A stretch of 7,486 bases of DNA from JBGOUJ01 sp041477005 (GTDB taxonomy: Bacteria; Acidobacteriota; Terriglobia; Bryobacterales; JACQDG01). The notes beneath the pieces were generated by a model. It was given only the letters and a program-made list of their open reading frames with translations. It did no database searches and was not told the DNA's origin. The stretch is taken from assembly GCA_041477005.1 (NCBI GenBank), contig JBGOUJ010000391.1, positions 1-7,486 on the forward strand, in the 5' to 3' direction. A program made the position numbers and the translations under genes. The first letter of the stretch is position 1. Each line of letters starts with the position of its first letter. Of this stretch, positions 5,683 to 7,486 are shown in pieces.

Positions 5683-6144
5683 GTGCTGCGCCATCTAAGT
5701 CCGTGGTTTTTCAGGAGAATGGCTCTTGGGATTCTGGGGGTTCTTCTTTTTGCGTGCGGCTCCGGGGAGCGTCACAAGGACCGGGCGTTCGCCCGCGAGA
5801 TGGCGGCCATTCGGTCGCTGCACAACCTGGACACTGCACAGACGCAGTACTCCTCCGCATATCAGCGATATGCTGCGACGCTGGCTGAGCTGGGCCCTCC
5901 GCCATCGCCGGAAGGGAAAGCAGCACCGGGGGCGGCCGATCTGATCCCGGCGGATCTGGCATCGGGGACCAAAAACGGTTACGTCTTTACCCTCGCGCCG
6001 AGACCTGGGGGCTACACGATTCACGCCAATCCGCAGACATACGGCGTCACGGGACGCCGCTCGTTTTACACCGACGAGTCGCATCGGATCCGCCAACACG
6101 ATGGGAAGGAACCGGCCAGCGCAAAAGATCCAGAAGTACAGTGA
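5683..6144 (+). CDS. Putative lipoprotein with a pilin-like C-terminal domain
   Basis: 153 residues from GTG at 5683, chosen because AGGG (5671-5674) precedes it by eight bases and a promoter lies just upstream. A GTG at 5644 would fall above the promoter's -10 box. ATG at 5719 (141 residues) has AGGAGA touching it, too close to serve. The N-terminus has Arg11-Arg12, a hydrophobic stretch ALGILGVLLFA and Cys25 in LFAC-GSG, which suggests lipid anchoring. The rest (about 36-140) reads AAIRSLHNLDTAQTQYSSAY ... LASGTKNGYVFTL ... RRSFYTDESHRIR. This resembles the periplasmic part of acidobacterial type IV pilin/GspG-like proteins, which typically contain 'SLRTINTAxxTYxxxY' and 'SGTKxGYxF'. There is no prepilin GFTLIE motif, so assembly into a pilus by the usual route is unlikely. 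The function is unknown. Its stop lies 24 bp from that of the convergent permease. Confidence 0.75.
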   Translation: MLRHLSPWFFRRMALGILGVLLFACGSGERHKDRAFAREMAAIRSLHNLDTAQTQYSSAYQRYAATLAELGPPPSPEGKAAPGAADLIPADLASGTKNGYVFTLAPRPGGYTIHANPQTYGVTGRRSFYTDESHRIRQHDGKEPASAKDPEVQ

Positions 6145-6168
6145 GACAGCGGCGTTCCCTCCCACCTC

Positions 6169-7486
6169 CTATTCTTCGCGAAGAGCGGCGGTGCAGTCGA
6201 CGCGCATGGCACGGCGTAGAGGAATGCAAACGGCGGCCGGCGAGACGAGCAGAATCACGGCAGCCGCCAGGGCGAGCGTCAATGGGTCGCGCGGGTGAAC
6301 TTGGAACAGGAGCGCTTCGAGGAAGCGGCTCAGCGCGAGGGAGCCGGCCAGGCCCACGGCGAGTCCGATCACGACGGGGATCATGCTCTGGGCGAGGACG
6401 AGCCTGGCGATTGCGAGAGGTTGCGCGCCGATTGCCATGCGGATGGCGATTTCGCGGAGGCGCGCGGTGACGAGGCTGGATAAGACACCGTAGATTCCGA
6501 TGATGGCCAGGACCAGGGCGAGGCCGGCGAAGAAGGTGAGCAGGAGAGTGTTGAATTTGCGCTGGGACTGCCACTCGTCGACGTAGTGGTCCATGGGGAG
6601 GACCTTGTCCGCCGGAAGGTCCTTGTCGACGGACCAGACGGCCTTCTGAAGAGCCCTCGCGAACGACTGCGGTGCGGCTGCGGTCCGCACGACCAGGGTG
6701 GCACCATTGAGTTTCAGGTACGGCCAGAAAATCTGCGGCCGGGTTCCGTTCTCCACGCCCATCGGCCGGTAATCGGCAACGACGCCAATGATTTCCCAGG
6801 CCTGCTTCTTGTCGGAGCTGAGCAGGCGCTTTCCGAGCGGGTCCTCACCGTTGAAAAACTGGTGCGCGAAAGCGTGGTTCACGATCGCGACGGCGTCCTT
6901 GTCCTGCTCGGCGAGGGCGAGGTCGGAGTCGGTGAAGAAGCGTCCGGATTGGAGCCGCAAACCGATGACGCTGAAATACTGGGGGCTTACGTGCGCCATG
7001 TGGGCGACGGGAAGTGACGTGACGGGCGGCTCGGGGCGGCCCGCGATGTAGAAGCTTGACAGGGTGACCCCGTGGAGAGGCAGATTGTCGACTATGGCGA
7101 CGGCAATGACCCCGGGAACCGAGGCGGCGCGGTCCATCACCTGGCGAAAGAGCCGCGATCGGCTCGCGCCGTCGGGATAGCGCTTTTCCGGAAGGTCGAT
7201 GTCAAGGGTAGCGAGACGCGCGGTTGGGAAGCCAATACCGGTCGAGACCAGATTGTGAAAACTGCGGATCATGAGCCCCGCTCCGGCGAGCAGGACAAGC
7301 GCCAGCGCGACCTCGGCGGCGATGAGGAACTGGCGGGTGTGGACGCGGGCGGCGGAGGCGCCCCAGCCGCCGGCTTTGAGCGCGGAGTTGAGATCCACGC
7401 GGGAAGCCGCGACGGATGGAGCGAGGCCGAACAGCAGGGTCGTGAAAACCGCCGTGGCGGCCGCAAAGGCGAACACCGGGAGATTG
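6169..7486 (-). CDS. ADOP-type (MacB/FtsX family) ABC permease, C-terminal part
   Basis: 438 residues plus a stop codon (6171-6169); the N-terminus lies beyond the right edge, and the frame is open there. Visible order: a membrane helix ending FGLAPSVAASRVDLNSALK (about 4-35), a second helix FLIAAEVALALVLLAGAGLM (about 53-73), a MacB-like periplasmic domain (about 85-300; IDLPEKRYPD, VSPQYFSVIGLRLQSGRFF, AIVNHAFAHQFFNGEDPLGK, WEIIGVVADYR), then an FtsX domain with three helices (about 312-340, 363-384, 398-420), the cytoplasmic REIAIRMAIGA, and the family ending RRAMRVDCTAALREE. This is the second half of the duplicated 'ADOP' permeases common in Acidobacteria. Such proteins are thought to couple an ABC ATPase to periplasmic export or signalling, but their substrates are unknown. 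No ATPase gene is visible, which fits the 'orphan' type. The GTG at 7476 is internal and is not a start. Confidence 0.93.
   Translation of the reverse strand, partial: NLPVFAFAAATAVFTTLLFGLAPSVAASRVDLNSALKAGGWGASAARVHTRQFLIAAEVALALVLLAGAGLMIRSFHNLVSTGIGFPTARLATLDIDLPEKRYPDGASRSRLFRQVMDRAASVPGVIAVAIVDNLPLHGVTLSSFYIAGRPEPPVTSLPVAHMAHVSPQYFSVIGLRLQSGRFFTDSDLALAEQDKDAVAIVNHAFAHQFFNGEDPLGKRLLSSDKKQAWEIIGVVADYRPMGVENGTRPQIFWPYLKLNGATLVVRTAAAPQSFARALQKAVWSVDKDLPADKVLPMDHYVDEWQSQRKFNTLLLTFFAGLALVLAIIGIYGVLSSLVTARLREIAIRMAIGAQPLAIARLVLAQSMIPVVIGLAVGLAGSLALSRFLEALLFQVHPRDPLTLALAAAVILLVSPAAVCIPLRRAMRVDCTAALREE

Noticed and set aside
5644..6144. Longer start (GTG at 5644) for the pilin-like lipoprotein
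   Set aside because: It would begin upstream of the -10 box of the predicted promoter and would place extra polar residues before the signal sequence; GTG at 5683 has a better-placed ribosome binding site.

Overview
This GC-rich window looks like a chromosomal segment of an acidobacterium, probably near Solibacter/Bryobacterales. That placement is an inference. It rests on an MacB/FtsX-type permease of the 'ADOP' kind, which is much expanded in Acidobacteria, on an export-signal-bearing protein with an acidobacterial pilin-like domain, on a DUF1800 gene, and on abundant heptanucleotide repeats. No marker gene fixes the taxon.

Layout: (1) 1-194, minus strand: the N-terminus of a DUF1800 protein, cut by the window edge. 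(2) 205-397: an intergenic block of 7-bp repeats in two converging arrays plus a third short array that runs into the end of mutS. (3) 378-2987, minus strand: complete mutS, with a consensus -10 box just upstream. (4) 3051-3194, plus strand: a small two-helix membrane protein, divergent from mutS. (5) 3211-3461: a GGCAAAA heptamer tract followed by a ~200-bp element ('R', copy 1). (6) 3493-4995, plus strand: an exported serine beta-lactamase/esterase-family hydrolase. (7) 4997-5424: two tandem ~116-bp units, each with a 26-nt palindrome, then R copy 2. (8) 5415-5682: hairpin-rich leader, otherwise empty sequence, and a good sigma70-like promoter. (9) 5683-6144, plus strand: a putative lipoprotein with a pilin-like C-terminal domain. 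(10) 6169-7486, minus strand: the C-terminal part of an ADOP-type permease, converging on the lipoprotein gene and open at the right edge.

The protein genes are individually ordinary and do not form an obvious pathway: DNA mismatch repair, an exported hydrolase, a putative lipoprotein and a permease, mostly as separate transcription units. What stands out is the intergenic DNA. Three unrelated 7-bp repeat families occur in under 5 kb. One supplies the mutS stop codon and last six codons. A ~200-bp element is duplicated in direct orientation on both sides of the hydrolase gene. A tandem palindromic unit shows substitutions that keep its stem paired. These are the strongest candidates for undescribed biology here. 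No transposase, CRISPR array, tRNA or rRNA was seen.
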